Shown here: positions 7,527-14,487 of the stretch, one piece after another
Numbering within the stretch: position 1 is the first letter of the stretch
Layout: each line of letters starts with the position of its first letter
DNA from: JBFKPQ01 sp041628225
GTDB taxonomy: Bacteria; Actinomycetota; Acidimicrobiia; Spongiisociales; JAENVV01
Assembly: GCA_041628225.1 (NCBI GenBank)
Contig: JBFKPQ010000048.1
Coordinates: 1-15,732, forward strand
Direction: 5' to 3'
Length of the DNA: 15,732 nt
Notes under the pieces: model-generated
Seen by the model: the letters and a program-made list of their open reading frames with translations, nothing else
The model's database searches: none
Told to the model about the DNA's origin: nothing
Translations under genes and position numbers: made by a program

Positions 7527-8005
7527 CAGGACTGAGACCTCGCGACTTCGTATGGGTGATCGCCGGCCGTCTGGCGGTGAGCCAGCGCATCGGGGGCCAC
7601 GGATTCCAGCATCGGCGAATCCGCCGAGAGGAAGAAATCCTGTGGCTCAAGAACGAGGGCAAGTTCAACACCATCGTCTCGTTGCTGTCCGGCAACCAGA
7701 ACGTCCAGGCCTACGACGACGCCGCCTTCAAGGTGTATCACGAACCGATCGGCCAGGAATTCGACGTCGAGGCCGACACCTCTCGGGTCGTCAAGACCAT
7801 CCATGAGGCGGTCACGCAGCAGGGTGCTGTGGTTCTCGTTCACCGTGACCTCGTCGACGAGACGCTGTCGGGCGTCATGGCGGCCTACCTCATCCACAGC
7901 AAGCTGCTCGACGATCCGATCAAGGCGGCCGCCGTCATCCAGGAGATCCTCGGGAGGCCGTTGGGTCCGATGGCCCGCTCGATGATGAACGTCGCGGCCC
8001 GATGA
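7523..8005 (+). CDS. Tyrosine/dual-specificity phosphatase-like protein lacking the catalytic residues (pseudophosphatase)
   Basis: This 160-residue protein has the layout of small dual-specificity phosphatases. An N-terminal FVWVIAGRLAVSQRIGG is followed by EEEILWLKNEGKFNTIVSLL (about 36-55) and then by the strand-P-loop-helix VVLVH...SGVMAAYLIHSK (103-127). The active-site consensus H-C-x-x-G-x-x-R is replaced by H-R-D-L-V-D-E-T at 107-114: Cys becomes Arg108, Gly becomes Val111 and the phosphate-binding Arg becomes Thr114. The usual general-acid loop (P-I-x-D) reads PIGQ (75-78). Catalysis by the normal mechanism therefore looks impossible. The frame is intact, codon use matches the neighbours, and both ends overlap folP and folB by four bases, so it is not a decaying gene. 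It may bind a phospho-ligand or regulate folate enzymes; that is a guess. Confidence 0.72.
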   Translation: MTGLRPRDFVWVIAGRLAVSQRIGGHGFQHRRIRREEEILWLKNEGKFNTIVSLLSGNQNVQAYDDAAFKVYHEPIGQEFDVEADTSRVVKTIHEAVTQQGAVVLVHRDLVDETLSGVMAAYLIHSKLLDDPIKAAAVIQEILGRPLGPMARSMMNVAAR

Positions 8006-8361
8006 CCGACCGTCTGGCGCTGCGCGGTCTGCGCGTGTTCGCCAGGCACGGGGTGTGGGACCACGAAGCCGACGAAGGCCAGGACTTCCTCATCGATGTG
8101 AACCTCACCATCGACGCGGCGGCAGCGGCGCGGTCGGACGACCTCGCCGACACCGTGGACTACGGATCGCTGGCGCAGGCGATCCACGACGTCGTCGCCT
8201 CCGAGCGCTGGAACCTCATCGAAACCGTGGCGGAACGAGTAGCCGTGACCTGTCTCGATCGATCCGCGGTCCAGGCGGTGACGGTGACCGTTCACAAGCC
8301 GCAGGCGCCGATTCCCGTTCCGTTCGATGATGTGCTGGTGACTATCACCCGGGCCCGATGA
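8002..8361 (+). CDS. folB: Dihydroneopterin aldolase (FolB)
   Basis: FolB cleaves 7,8-dihydroneopterin to 6-hydroxymethyl-7,8-dihydropterin and glycolaldehyde. The 119-residue length is standard. The family residues Glu22, Tyr54 (in TVDYGSLA), Glu74 (in NLIETVAE) and Lys99 (in VTVHKPQAPIP) are all in the expected places, and FARHGV near the start is typical. It sits between the pseudophosphatase gene and folK with ATGA overlaps on both sides. Confidence 0.95.
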   Translation: MTDRLALRGLRVFARHGVWDHEADEGQDFLIDVNLTIDAAAAARSDDLADTVDYGSLAQAIHDVVASERWNLIETVAERVAVTCLDRSAVQAVTVTVHKPQAPIPVPFDDVLVTITRAR

Positions 8362-9299
8362 GCCGGTACTACCTCGGGATCGGCTCCAACCTCGGCGATC
8401 GAGCCGGGCACCTCCGGGACGCGATCGAACAGCTCGACCAGGTGGGGACCGTGGTGGCCGTGTCGGGTCTCTACCGCTCCGCTCCGATCGGGCCCGAGCA
8501 GCCGGAGTTCCTGAACGCAGCCATCGCGCTGGAATCCGACCACCCGCCGCATGACCTCCTGTCCAGCCTCCACGCCATCGAGGATCGTCTGGGCCGCCAG
8601 CGCGGCGAACGCTGGGGCCCTCGGAGCATCGACCTCGACCTCCTGGCCGGCCCGGAGCGAATCGAGTCCGACACGCTCGACCTGCCGCATCCGCGTTGGC
8701 CGGAGCGTCGGTTCGTCGTGGATCCGCTCTCCGAGGTCTACGAGTCGGGCGTCGCCGGCATCGACGCGGGGGCGATCGAGTCGGCGCGCCGGGCGACATC
8801 GACCCAGGACGTCGAACGGCTCGCCGGCCCGAGCTGGGCAGCCGGTTCCGATCGCGGCGGTGGTTGGGTGAGTGCGCAGGTCGTCGTCTTCGCGGTGGTG
8901 TTCGGCCTGGCATTGCTGACGCCCGACTCGTTTGCCGGTTCGGGCTGGCGGTGGGCGGGCCGAGGACTCGTGGTAGCCGGTGCCCTCTTGATGGTCGGTG
9001 GAGTACGCGCCCTCGGTCGGAGCCTCACCGCCTTTCCCGAGCCAGCGGATGCGGCGTCGCTGCAGACCTCCGGTGTCTACGCCTACGTGCGTCATCCGAT
9101 CTACGGAGCGGTGGTCCTCGGCCTGATTGGCGTGGCGGTTCACCAGCGCTCCGGGCCCGCGATCGTGGCAGCCCTGGCTGCCGGAGGGTTCTTCTGGAAG
9201 AAGGCCGAGGCCGAGGAACGACGTCTGTGCATTCGGTATCCCGACTACGCGGCGTATCGGGCGAGCGTGCCAGGCCGGATCCTGCCGTGGGTGCGGTAG
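8358..9299 (+). CDS. folK: Fusion: HPPK (FolK) plus isoprenylcysteine/phospholipid methyltransferase-like membrane domain
   Basis: One uninterrupted 313-residue frame encodes two unlike parts. Residues 1 to about 160 are 6-hydroxymethyl-7,8-dihydropterin pyrophosphokinase, with GIGSNLGDR (7-15), the catalytic RWGPRSIDLDLL (85-96, Asp92 and Asp94) and PERRFVVDPLSEV. Residues about 171-313 have hydrophobic segments near 173-190, 199-217, 243-262 and 264-281. They also carry the ICMT/NnrU-like motifs SGVYAYVRHPIYG (238-250) and EEERRLCIRYPDYAAYR ending VPGRILPWVR, as in SAM-dependent membrane methyltransferases. No stop lies between them. An in-frame GTG at 8868 (Val171) could also start the second domain alone. 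The order suits a folate kinase tethered to the membrane. Which substrate is methylated cannot be told. Confidence 0.85.
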   Translation: MSRYYLGIGSNLGDRAGHLRDAIEQLDQVGTVVAVSGLYRSAPIGPEQPEFLNAAIALESDHPPHDLLSSLHAIEDRLGRQRGERWGPRSIDLDLLAGPERIESDTLDLPHPRWPERRFVVDPLSEVYESGVAGIDAGAIESARRATSTQDVERLAGPSWAAGSDRGGGWVSAQVVVFAVVFGLALLTPDSFAGSGWRWAGRGLVVAGALLMVGGVRALGRSLTAFPEPADAASLQTSGVYAYVRHPIYGAVVLGLIGVAVHQRSGPAIVAALAAGGFFWKKAEAEERRLCIRYPDYAAYRASVPGRILPWVR

Positions 9300-9325
9300 T
9301 GTCAGCCTCCCGGAGGAGAACCCCT

Positions 9326-10117
9326 GTGACAGACGTCGTCATCGTCGGGCCCGGTCGAGCCGGCCTGTCCCTGGCGTCGGCCCTCGACGGAGCGGGTCAC
9401 CGCATCGTTGGCGTCGTCGGGCGTAACCCCGACCTCTCCCTACCGTGGACAGTGCTCCCAACGGGAGACCCGCTTCCGGCCACGGACATCGTCCTCATCG
9501 CGGTGCGCGACGACGACATCGAGGACGTCGCGAAACGACTCTCGCTGACCGGCGCACCGCTGGTCGCCCACGTGTCGGGTGCCACCTCGCTCGCCGCTCT
9601 GGAATCGGTCCGGGCCCGGGGCTGTCCGGTCGGTTCGTTTCACCCGCTGCAGACCCTGCCGAACCCCGATCGAGGAGCTCGCGCGCTCGGAGGGTGTTGG
9701 ATCGCCGTGACCGCCGCGGACGAGCAGGTCGAGCGGACCCTCGTCGACCTCGCCACGTCGATCGGCGCACACCCCTTCCGCCTCGAGGACGCCGACAAGC
9801 CCACCTACCATGCCGGAGCCGCCGCAGCTGCGAACTACGTCGTTGCTGCCCTCGCCGTCGCGCATCGCTTGTTCGAGACGGCCGGCGTTCCGTGGCGGGC
9901 CGCCGAACCGCTCGTCGGCGCGATCGTCGAAAACGCCTTCGACCTCGGACCAGTCGCCGCACTGACCGGTCCGATCGCACGGGGCGACGTCGGAACGGTC
10001 GAAGCGCAGCGGCAGGCTGCGGCCGCCGCCGGCGTCGAAACGGAGTTCGTGGCGTTCGGGCGTATCACGGCACGCCTCGCCGGGACGGCCGAGACGATGG
10101 CCGAGGCCCTCGGATGA
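9326..10117 (+). CDS. Rossmann-fold oxidoreductase with DUF2520 domain
   Basis: This 263-residue protein has an NAD(P)-binding N-terminus (VVIVGPGRAGLSLASAL, 4-20) followed by HVSGATSLAAL and GSFHPLQTL (103-111). The C-terminal helical DUF2520 domain is marked by KPTYHAGAAAAANYVVAL-like sequence (Lys158, His162, Asn170) and LTGPIARGD (213-221). The family (M. tuberculosis Rv3603c and relatives) commonly neighbours panC and resembles ketopantoate reductase in fold order. A pantothenate-pathway reductase role is therefore plausible but unproven. The GTG at 9326 is chosen because GGAGGAGA (9312-9319) precedes it by six bases; a GTG at 9299 would add nine residues. The panC start overlaps its stop. 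Confidence 0.87.
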   Translation: MTDVVIVGPGRAGLSLASALDGAGHRIVGVVGRNPDLSLPWTVLPTGDPLPATDIVLIAVRDDDIEDVAKRLSLTGAPLVAHVSGATSLAALESVRARGCPVGSFHPLQTLPNPDRGARALGGCWIAVTAADEQVERTLVDLATSIGAHPFRLEDADKPTYHAGAAAAANYVVAALAVAHRLFETAGVPWRAAEPLVGAIVENAFDLGPVAALTGPIARGDVGTVEAQRQAAAAAGVETEFVAFGRITARLAGTAETMAEALG

Positions 10118-10995
10118 CCCGACAGATGTCGACGTTCGCCGAAGCCCGCGCGGCGCGGTCGGGCGTGGTCGGTCTCGTGCCCACGATGGGCTTCCTGCAC
10201 GAAGGCCATACGGCGCTCATGAATCGGGCTCGAGCCGAATGCGATGTCGTCGTGGTCAGCATCTTCGTGAACCCCCTCCAATTCGACGAGGCGGCCGACC
10301 TGGTCGCCTATCCGCGCGACCTGGAGCGGGACCTGGCGCTCGTATCGGCGACTGGGGCCGACGTGGCCTTTGTGCCCGCGCCGGACGAGGTCTACCCCGT
10401 GCCGCCGGCCACGCGCGTGCTCGTCGACGACATCGGTGACGGACTCGAGGGCGCCCATCGTCCCGGCCATTTCGCCGGTGTGGCGACGGTGGTCGCCAAG
10501 CTGCTGGCCGGCATCCAGCCCGACCGTGCCTATTTCGGCCAAAAGGACGCCCAGCAGCTGGCGCTCGTGACCCGGATGGCCCTCGACCTGTCGTTTCCGG
10601 TCGAGATCGTGCCGTGTTCAACCGTCCGGGAGCCCGACGGGCTGGCCCTCTCCTCGCGCAACGTGCGTCTCGACGCCGGTGATCGATCGGTGGCGCTCCG
10701 GCTGTCGCGCGGGCTCTTGGCGGCGGCCGACGCCGCCGCCGACGGCGAACGATCCGGTGAGCGCCTCGAGAACATCGTGCGCCAGAAGCTCGCCGATCTC
10801 GAACCCGACTACGTGCGGTTGGCCGACCGGATGACCGCCGAGCCGATCGATCGGCTCGACCGCCCCTCCTTCTTGGCCTTGGCGTGTCGGATCGGCGACG
10901 TGCGTCTCATCGACAACGTGTTTCTCGAACCGGACGGTTCGGCCGATCGGGGCCTGTGGCTCGACTCGACGAGCATCCTGTACGGAGATCGGTGA
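10114..10995 (+). CDS. panC: Pantothenate synthetase (pantoate-beta-alanine ligase, PanC)
   Basis: PanC joins pantoate and beta-alanine using ATP via a pantoyl-adenylate. The 293-residue sequence carries LVPTMGFLHEGHTALM (21-36) with the HxGH nucleotidyl-transferase motif, FVNPLQF (51-57), GHFAGVATVVAKL, AYFGQKDAQQL (139-149) and the KMSKS-equivalent LALSSRN (177-183). Length and motif order are normal. The ATG at 10114 overlaps the DUF2520 stop (ATGA), and the stop shares one base with the coaX ATG. No panD lies between panC and coaX, unlike mycobacteria. Confidence 0.96.
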   Translation: MTRQMSTFAEARAARSGVVGLVPTMGFLHEGHTALMNRARAECDVVVVSIFVNPLQFDEAADLVAYPRDLERDLALVSATGADVAFVPAPDEVYPVPPATRVLVDDIGDGLEGAHRPGHFAGVATVVAKLLAGIQPDRAYFGQKDAQQLALVTRMALDLSFPVEIVPCSTVREPDGLALSSRNVRLDAGDRSVALRLSRGLLAAADAAADGERSGERLENIVRQKLADLEPDYVRLADRMTAEPIDRLDRPSFLALACRIGDVRLIDNVFLEPDGSADRGLWLDSTSILYGDR

Positions 10996-11744
10996 TGCTG
11001 CTCGCCGTCGATGTCGGGAACAGTGAGATGGCGATCGGCTTGTTCGACGGCCCGCGCCTCGTCGACCGTTGGCGTGTGGCGACTGTCAGTGGACGAACCC
11101 CCGACGAGTACGGACTGCTGCTCGGAGGATTGCTCGGAGATCATCGGGTGACGGCGGCCGCGGTCGCATCGGTGGTGCCGGCGGTCACGCGTTCGTTGCG
11201 GATCGCGTTGGCCGACCTCGTCGAGGACGACGTGCTCGTCGTCGGTGCGGGGATCAAAACCGGCATGCCGATGAATCTCGACAACCCCCGCGAGGTGGGA
11301 GCGGATCGTGTCGCCAACGCGGTGGCCGCCAAGGATCGAATCGGCTCACCGGCGATCGTCGTGGATTTCGGCACGGCGACGACGATCGATGTGGTCGATG
11401 CGACGGGCGCGTTTCGCGGTGGAGCCATCTCGGCGGGCATTGCCATCTCGTTGGAGGCGTTGGTCGAGTCGACATCAGCCCTCCACCGGGTCGACCTCGC
11501 CGTGCCGGAACACGCCATCGGTCGCAACACGACGGAGGCGATCCAGAGCGGCATGCTCTTCGGCTTCGCCGGCCTCGTGAGCGGGCTGATCGACCGGGTG
11601 CGAGCGGAGTTGGGCACCGACGCCGCGGTGGTGGCCACGGGCGGCTTCGCGCGCCAGGTCGCGCCGCTGCTATCGATGGCGTGCGTGGTCGACGACAACC
11701 TGACGCTGTACGGGCTCCGATCGCTGTTCGATCGCAACCAGTAG
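10995..11744 (+). CDS. coaX: Type III pantothenate kinase (CoaX)
   Basis: CoaX phosphorylates pantothenate in the first step of coenzyme A synthesis, so it uses the product of the adjacent panC pathway. The 249-residue protein has the phosphate-binding DVGNSEMAIGLF (6-17), the pantothenate-site motif GADRVANAV (102-110), DFGTATTIDVVD (124-135) and GGAISAGI (142-149), all typical of the ASKHA-fold type III enzyme. The first motif reads DVGNS where DVGNT is more usual, a conservative change. The ATG at 10995 shares a base with the panC stop; GGAGAT (10984-10989) gives a plausible ribosome binding site five bases before it. Confidence 0.95.
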   Translation: MLLAVDVGNSEMAIGLFDGPRLVDRWRVATVSGRTPDEYGLLLGGLLGDHRVTAAAVASVVPAVTRSLRIALADLVEDDVLVVGAGIKTGMPMNLDNPREVGADRVANAVAAKDRIGSPAIVVDFGTATTIDVVDATGAFRGGAISAGIAISLEALVESTSALHRVDLAVPEHAIGRNTTEAIQSGMLFGFAGLVSGLIDRVRAELGTDAAVVATGGFARQVAPLLSMACVVDDNLTLYGLRSLFDRNQ

Positions 11745-11756
11745 GGTTCTCGCCGC

Positions 11757-13388
11757 ATGACCGACCACGACCGACCACACGACGATCAACCCGGCGAGGC
11801 GATCGCTGAGCGGCCCGATGATGCGGCCACCGAGCGGCCCGATGATGCCGCCACCGAGCGGCTGGATGACCGGACGCCCCTTCTCGACCATCCCCTCACG
11901 GCGGTGCGGGTCGGCAAGCTCCGCACGCTCGAAGCCGCCGGCGTGGATCCCTATCCCCACGTCTTCCGCCGACAGGATCTCGCCGCCGACCTCCACGCCG
12001 AGTTCGCCGAGCTCGATCCGGGCGCCGAGACGGGTCGGCGGGCCACCGTCGCCGGCCGAGTCGTCGGCATCCGCAGCTTCGGCAAGCTGCGCTTCGGGGT
12101 GCTGCAGGACGCCTCGGGTCGTATCCAGCTGTTCGTCGCCAAAGGGGCACTCGACGACGCGACGTTTGCGGTGTTCGAACAGGTCGACGCGGGTGACTGG
12201 GTGGGTGCCACCGGCGAGGTGATCACGACCAAGAAGGGGGAGTTGTCGGTCAAGGTCGACGAGCTCGCCGTGCTCGCCAAGGCGTTGCGGCCCTTGCCCG
12301 ACAAGTGGCACGGCCTGCAGGACACAGAACGCCGCTATCGCCAGCGCTATCTCGACCTCATCGTCAACGAGGAGGCGCGATCGACCGCCGTCGCCCGAGC
12401 TGCCACGATCCGGTCGTTGCGATCTTCGTTCGAAGCCCGCGGCTTCCTCGAGGTCGAGACGCCCATGCTGCAGATCCAACCCGGTGGTGCCCTGGCGCGG
12501 CCTTTCAAGACCCACCACAACGCGCTGGGCACCGACATGTATCTGCGGATCGCCCCCGAGCTGTATCTCAAGCGCCTGGTCGTCGGGGGCCTGGAAAGGG
12601 TCTTCGAGATCAACCGCAACTTCCGCAACGAAGGCATCGACACCACGCACAACCCCGAGTTCACGATGCTCGAGTCGTATATGGCGTTTGCCGACTACGA
12701 AGACGTCATGGAACTGACCGAGCAGGTCGTCGCCCAGGCTGCGATCGACGTGACCGGAGGCGCCGAGCTCGTCTATCAGGGTCGCGCCCTCGACCTGGCA
12801 CCGCCCTGGAGGCGGGCGACGATGGTCGACCTCATCTCCGAGGTCGGCGGCGTCGACGTGGATCTCGACACCCCGCTCGGCGACCTGCGGTCGATCGCCG
12901 CCGAGGCGGGTGTGTCCGTCCAGGAGGCGTGGGGCGCCGGCAAGCTCATCGCAGAGGTCTATGAGGCGCTCGTCGAGCCGAATCTTTGGCAACCGACGTT
13001 CGTGCTCGACCATCCCACAGAGGTATCGCCGCTCTCGAAAGGACATCGCAGTCGGCCGGGGTTCACGGAGCGCTTCGAGGCCATCGTCGCGGGACGCGAA
13101 CTGGCGAATGCGTTCACCGAGCTCAACGACCCGATGGAGCAGCGGCGTCGCTTCGAAGCGCAACAGGCGGCCAAGCGTGCCGGAGATCTGGAGGCTCATC
13201 CGATCGACGACGACTACGTCCGGGCCCTCGAGTACGGTCTGCCGCCCACCGGCGGGTTGGGGATCGGCGTCGATCGGCTCGTCATGTTGCTGACCGACCA
13301 CGCCACTATTCGCGAAGTGGTCTTGTTTCCGCACCTGCGGCCGGAGGCCGAAGGCCCGACGGCCGAAGACGCAGCCGACGCCGACTAG
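11757..13388 (+). CDS. lysS: Lysyl-tRNA synthetase, class II (LysS)
   Basis: LysS charges tRNA-Lys. An OB-fold anticodon-binding domain lies at about residues 95-175 (TVAGRVVGIRSFGKLRFGVLQDASGRIQLFV region). The class II catalytic core has motif 1 GFLEVETPML (229-238), motif 2 FEINRNFRNEGID with HNPEFT (283-303) and motif 3 GLGIGVDRLVMLLTD (500-514). HPTEVSPLSKGHR (419-431) is lysine-specific. At 543 residues it is longer than the usual 490-510 because of an acidic, low-complexity N-terminal tail of about 40 residues containing a short repeat, plus an acidic C-terminal tail. AGGG lies 10 bases before the ATG at 11757. The gap to coaX is 12 bases. The stop overlaps the convergent polyprenyl synthase stop. 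Confidence 0.96.
   Translation: MTDHDRPHDDQPGEAIAERPDDAATERPDDAATERLDDRTPLLDHPLTAVRVGKLRTLEAAGVDPYPHVFRRQDLAADLHAEFAELDPGAETGRRATVAGRVVGIRSFGKLRFGVLQDASGRIQLFVAKGALDDATFAVFEQVDAGDWVGATGEVITTKKGELSVKVDELAVLAKALRPLPDKWHGLQDTERRYRQRYLDLIVNEEARSTAVARAATIRSLRSSFEARGFLEVETPMLQIQPGGALARPFKTHHNALGTDMYLRIAPELYLKRLVVGGLERVFEINRNFRNEGIDTTHNPEFTMLESYMAFADYEDVMELTEQVVAQAAIDVTGGAELVYQGRALDLAPPWRRATMVDLISEVGGVDVDLDTPLGDLRSIAAEAGVSVQEAWGAGKLIAEVYEALVEPNLWQPTFVLDHPTEVSPLSKGHRSRPGFTERFEAIVAGRELANAFTELNDPMEQRRRFEAQQAAKRAGDLEAHPIDDDYVRALEYGLPPTGGLGIGVDRLVMLLTDHATIREVVLFPHLRPEAEGPTAEDAADAD
11808..11870 (+). repeat. 24-bp in-frame tandem repeat in the lysS N-terminus
   Basis: Two near-identical 24-base units (11808-11831 and 11832-11855, differing at one base) are followed by a degenerate partial third (11856-11870). 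They encode ERPDDAAT, ERPDDAAT and ERLDD. Being a multiple of three, the unit can expand or contract without breaking the frame. It lies in a tail upstream of the conserved LysRS fold. Confidence 0.85.
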
Positions 13389-14383
13389 CCGGCGGCGCGA
13401 GCGGCGTCGACCTGGGCGACGAGGAACTCGGCGAGATTGCCGAGCACGTCGCGAGCGGGAACGTCCGGCAGCCGCTCGACCGCCGATTCGGCGACGGTGA
13501 TGCGGCGTCCGGCTTCGGCCAGCGATCGGTCGACGTAGCCGTGCGTCCGGACCAGGTCGATCACTTCGGCGACCGCGTCCTCGGCGTACGGAGCGGCAGC
13601 CAGGAGGCGGCGGATCGTGTCTCCGTGCGGCCCCGCCACGGCGTACAGCACCGGCAGGGTCATCTTGCCTTCGCGGATGTCGGATCCCGCCGGTTTGCCG
13701 AGGAACTCCTCGGTGGCGACCAGGTCGAGCGCGTCGTCCGCGATCTGGAACACGTTGCCCAGTTCCCAGGCCCATTCGGACACGGCGTCGGTGACGTCGT
13801 CGGTGGCATCGGCTGCCATCGCTCCGAGCCGAGCCGACGTGCGGATGAGGCTGGCCGTCTTCCCTGCGATGACCCGGAAGTATTCGTCCGGCCCGTGGTC
13901 GAGATCGTGGTCGAGTTGCAATTCGATCGTCTGGCCTTCGACGAGTTCGGCGTACGTTCGGGCGAGCAACCGCACCGACTCCTGGCCGAGGCTGGTGGCG
14001 GCGACCTCCGAGGCGCGGGCCATGAGGAAGTCGCCGGCCAGGATCGCCACGGTGTTCGTCCAGTTGCTGTTGACCGAGGCGGTGCCGCGCCGCGTCACCG
14101 CTTCGTCGATGACGTCATCGTGATAGAGACTGCCCACGTGGATCAGTTCGACGGCGACGCCGGCTTCGATCGACCGGTGGTCGTCGGCCGGACCGAATTC
14201 GGCGGCGATCTGGGCCAGGAGTGGTCGGAACCGCTTGCCACCGGCTGCCAGGAGGTGCTGGGCGATCTTGGTGAGAAACGGGTCGTCCGACTGGGACGCC
14301 TCGAGGAGACGGGCTTCGGAGCGCTCGACTTTCTCCCACACGTGGGGGAGTGGCACGAGATCCTTGATGCTCGGAACGTCCAT
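13385..14383 (-). CDS. Long-chain polyprenyl diphosphate synthase (GrcC/IspB type)
   Basis: This enzyme condenses isopentenyl diphosphate units onto an allylic primer; in Actinobacteria such proteins usually make the menaquinone side chain. The 332-residue protein has GGKRFRPLL (48-56), the first aspartate-rich motif HDDVIDEA (88-95), GDFLMARA, the second aspartate-rich motif QIADDALDL (213-221), and KPAGSDIREGKMTLPVLYA. Small residues before the first motif (VGSLY) fit a long-chain product, but chain length cannot be read with certainty. The ATG at 14383 is preferred because GGAAG precedes it by five bases; a GTG at 14407 would add eight residues. It is the only minus-strand protein gene here and is convergent with lysS, sharing stop-codon bases. 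Confidence 0.92.
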   Translation of the reverse strand: MDVPSIKDLVPLPHVWEKVERSEARLLEASQSDDPFLTKIAQHLLAAGGKRFRPLLAQIAAEFGPADDHRSIEAGVAVELIHVGSLYHDDVIDEAVTRRGTASVNSNWTNTVAILAGDFLMARASEVAATSLGQESVRLLARTYAELVEGQTIELQLDHDLDHGPDEYFRVIAGKTASLIRTSARLGAMAADATDDVTDAVSEWAWELGNVFQIADDALDLVATEEFLGKPAGSDIREGKMTLPVLYAVAGPHGDTIRRLLAAAPYAEDAVAEVIDLVRTHGYVDRSLAEAGRRITVAESAVERLPDVPARDVLGNLAEFLVAQVDAARAAG

Positions 14384-14407
14384 GTCGTCTTCCAACCGGG
14401 GGCGCAC

Positions 14408-14436
14408 ATGGTACCGGCCGTCCGGTAGACCGTGAA
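14408..14436 (-). promoter_or_regulatory. Candidate promoter of the polyprenyl synthase gene
   Basis: On the minus strand, TTCACG (14436-14431) and TACCAT (14413-14408) are 17 bases apart. They match a -35 in four of six positions and the TAnnnT -10 pattern. Transcription would begin near 14401, giving a leader of about 18 bases before the ATG at 14383 and excluding the alternative GTG at 14407. This is a pattern match only. Confidence 0.35.
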
Positions 14437-14457
14437 TCCGCGCTTTGGCCGGACGGC
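14417..14457. repeat. 9-bp perfect inverted repeat in the divergent promoter region
   Basis: GCCGTCCGG (14417-14425) and its exact reverse complement CCGGACGGC (14449-14457) are separated by 23 bases. The arms bracket the candidate -35 of the polyprenyl synthase promoter, a layout compatible with a regulator binding site. A chance match is possible in GC-rich DNA. Confidence 0.5.
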
Positions 14458-14487
14458 TGTCGTGCCGATGGATGAGGGGTGATGTCG

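Noticed and set aside
7523..8005. Frameshifted remnant of an active phosphatase
   Set aside because: The frame is continuous over the whole fold, both junctions are coupled to neighbours, and sequence on both sides of the altered P-loop keeps the family pattern, so a frameshift does not explain the loss.
9303..9319. CCTCC-C-GGAGG next to the DUF2520 ribosome binding site as a translation-blocking hairpin
   Set aside because: Only one base separates the arms, so a stable hairpin with a normal loop would lose most of its pairs; the complementarity is probably incidental.
11670..13775. A 701-codon open frame on the minus strand opposite lysS
   Set aside because: It is a low-complexity, Arg/Gly/Asp-rich shadow of lysS and part of the polyprenyl synthase gene in another frame.
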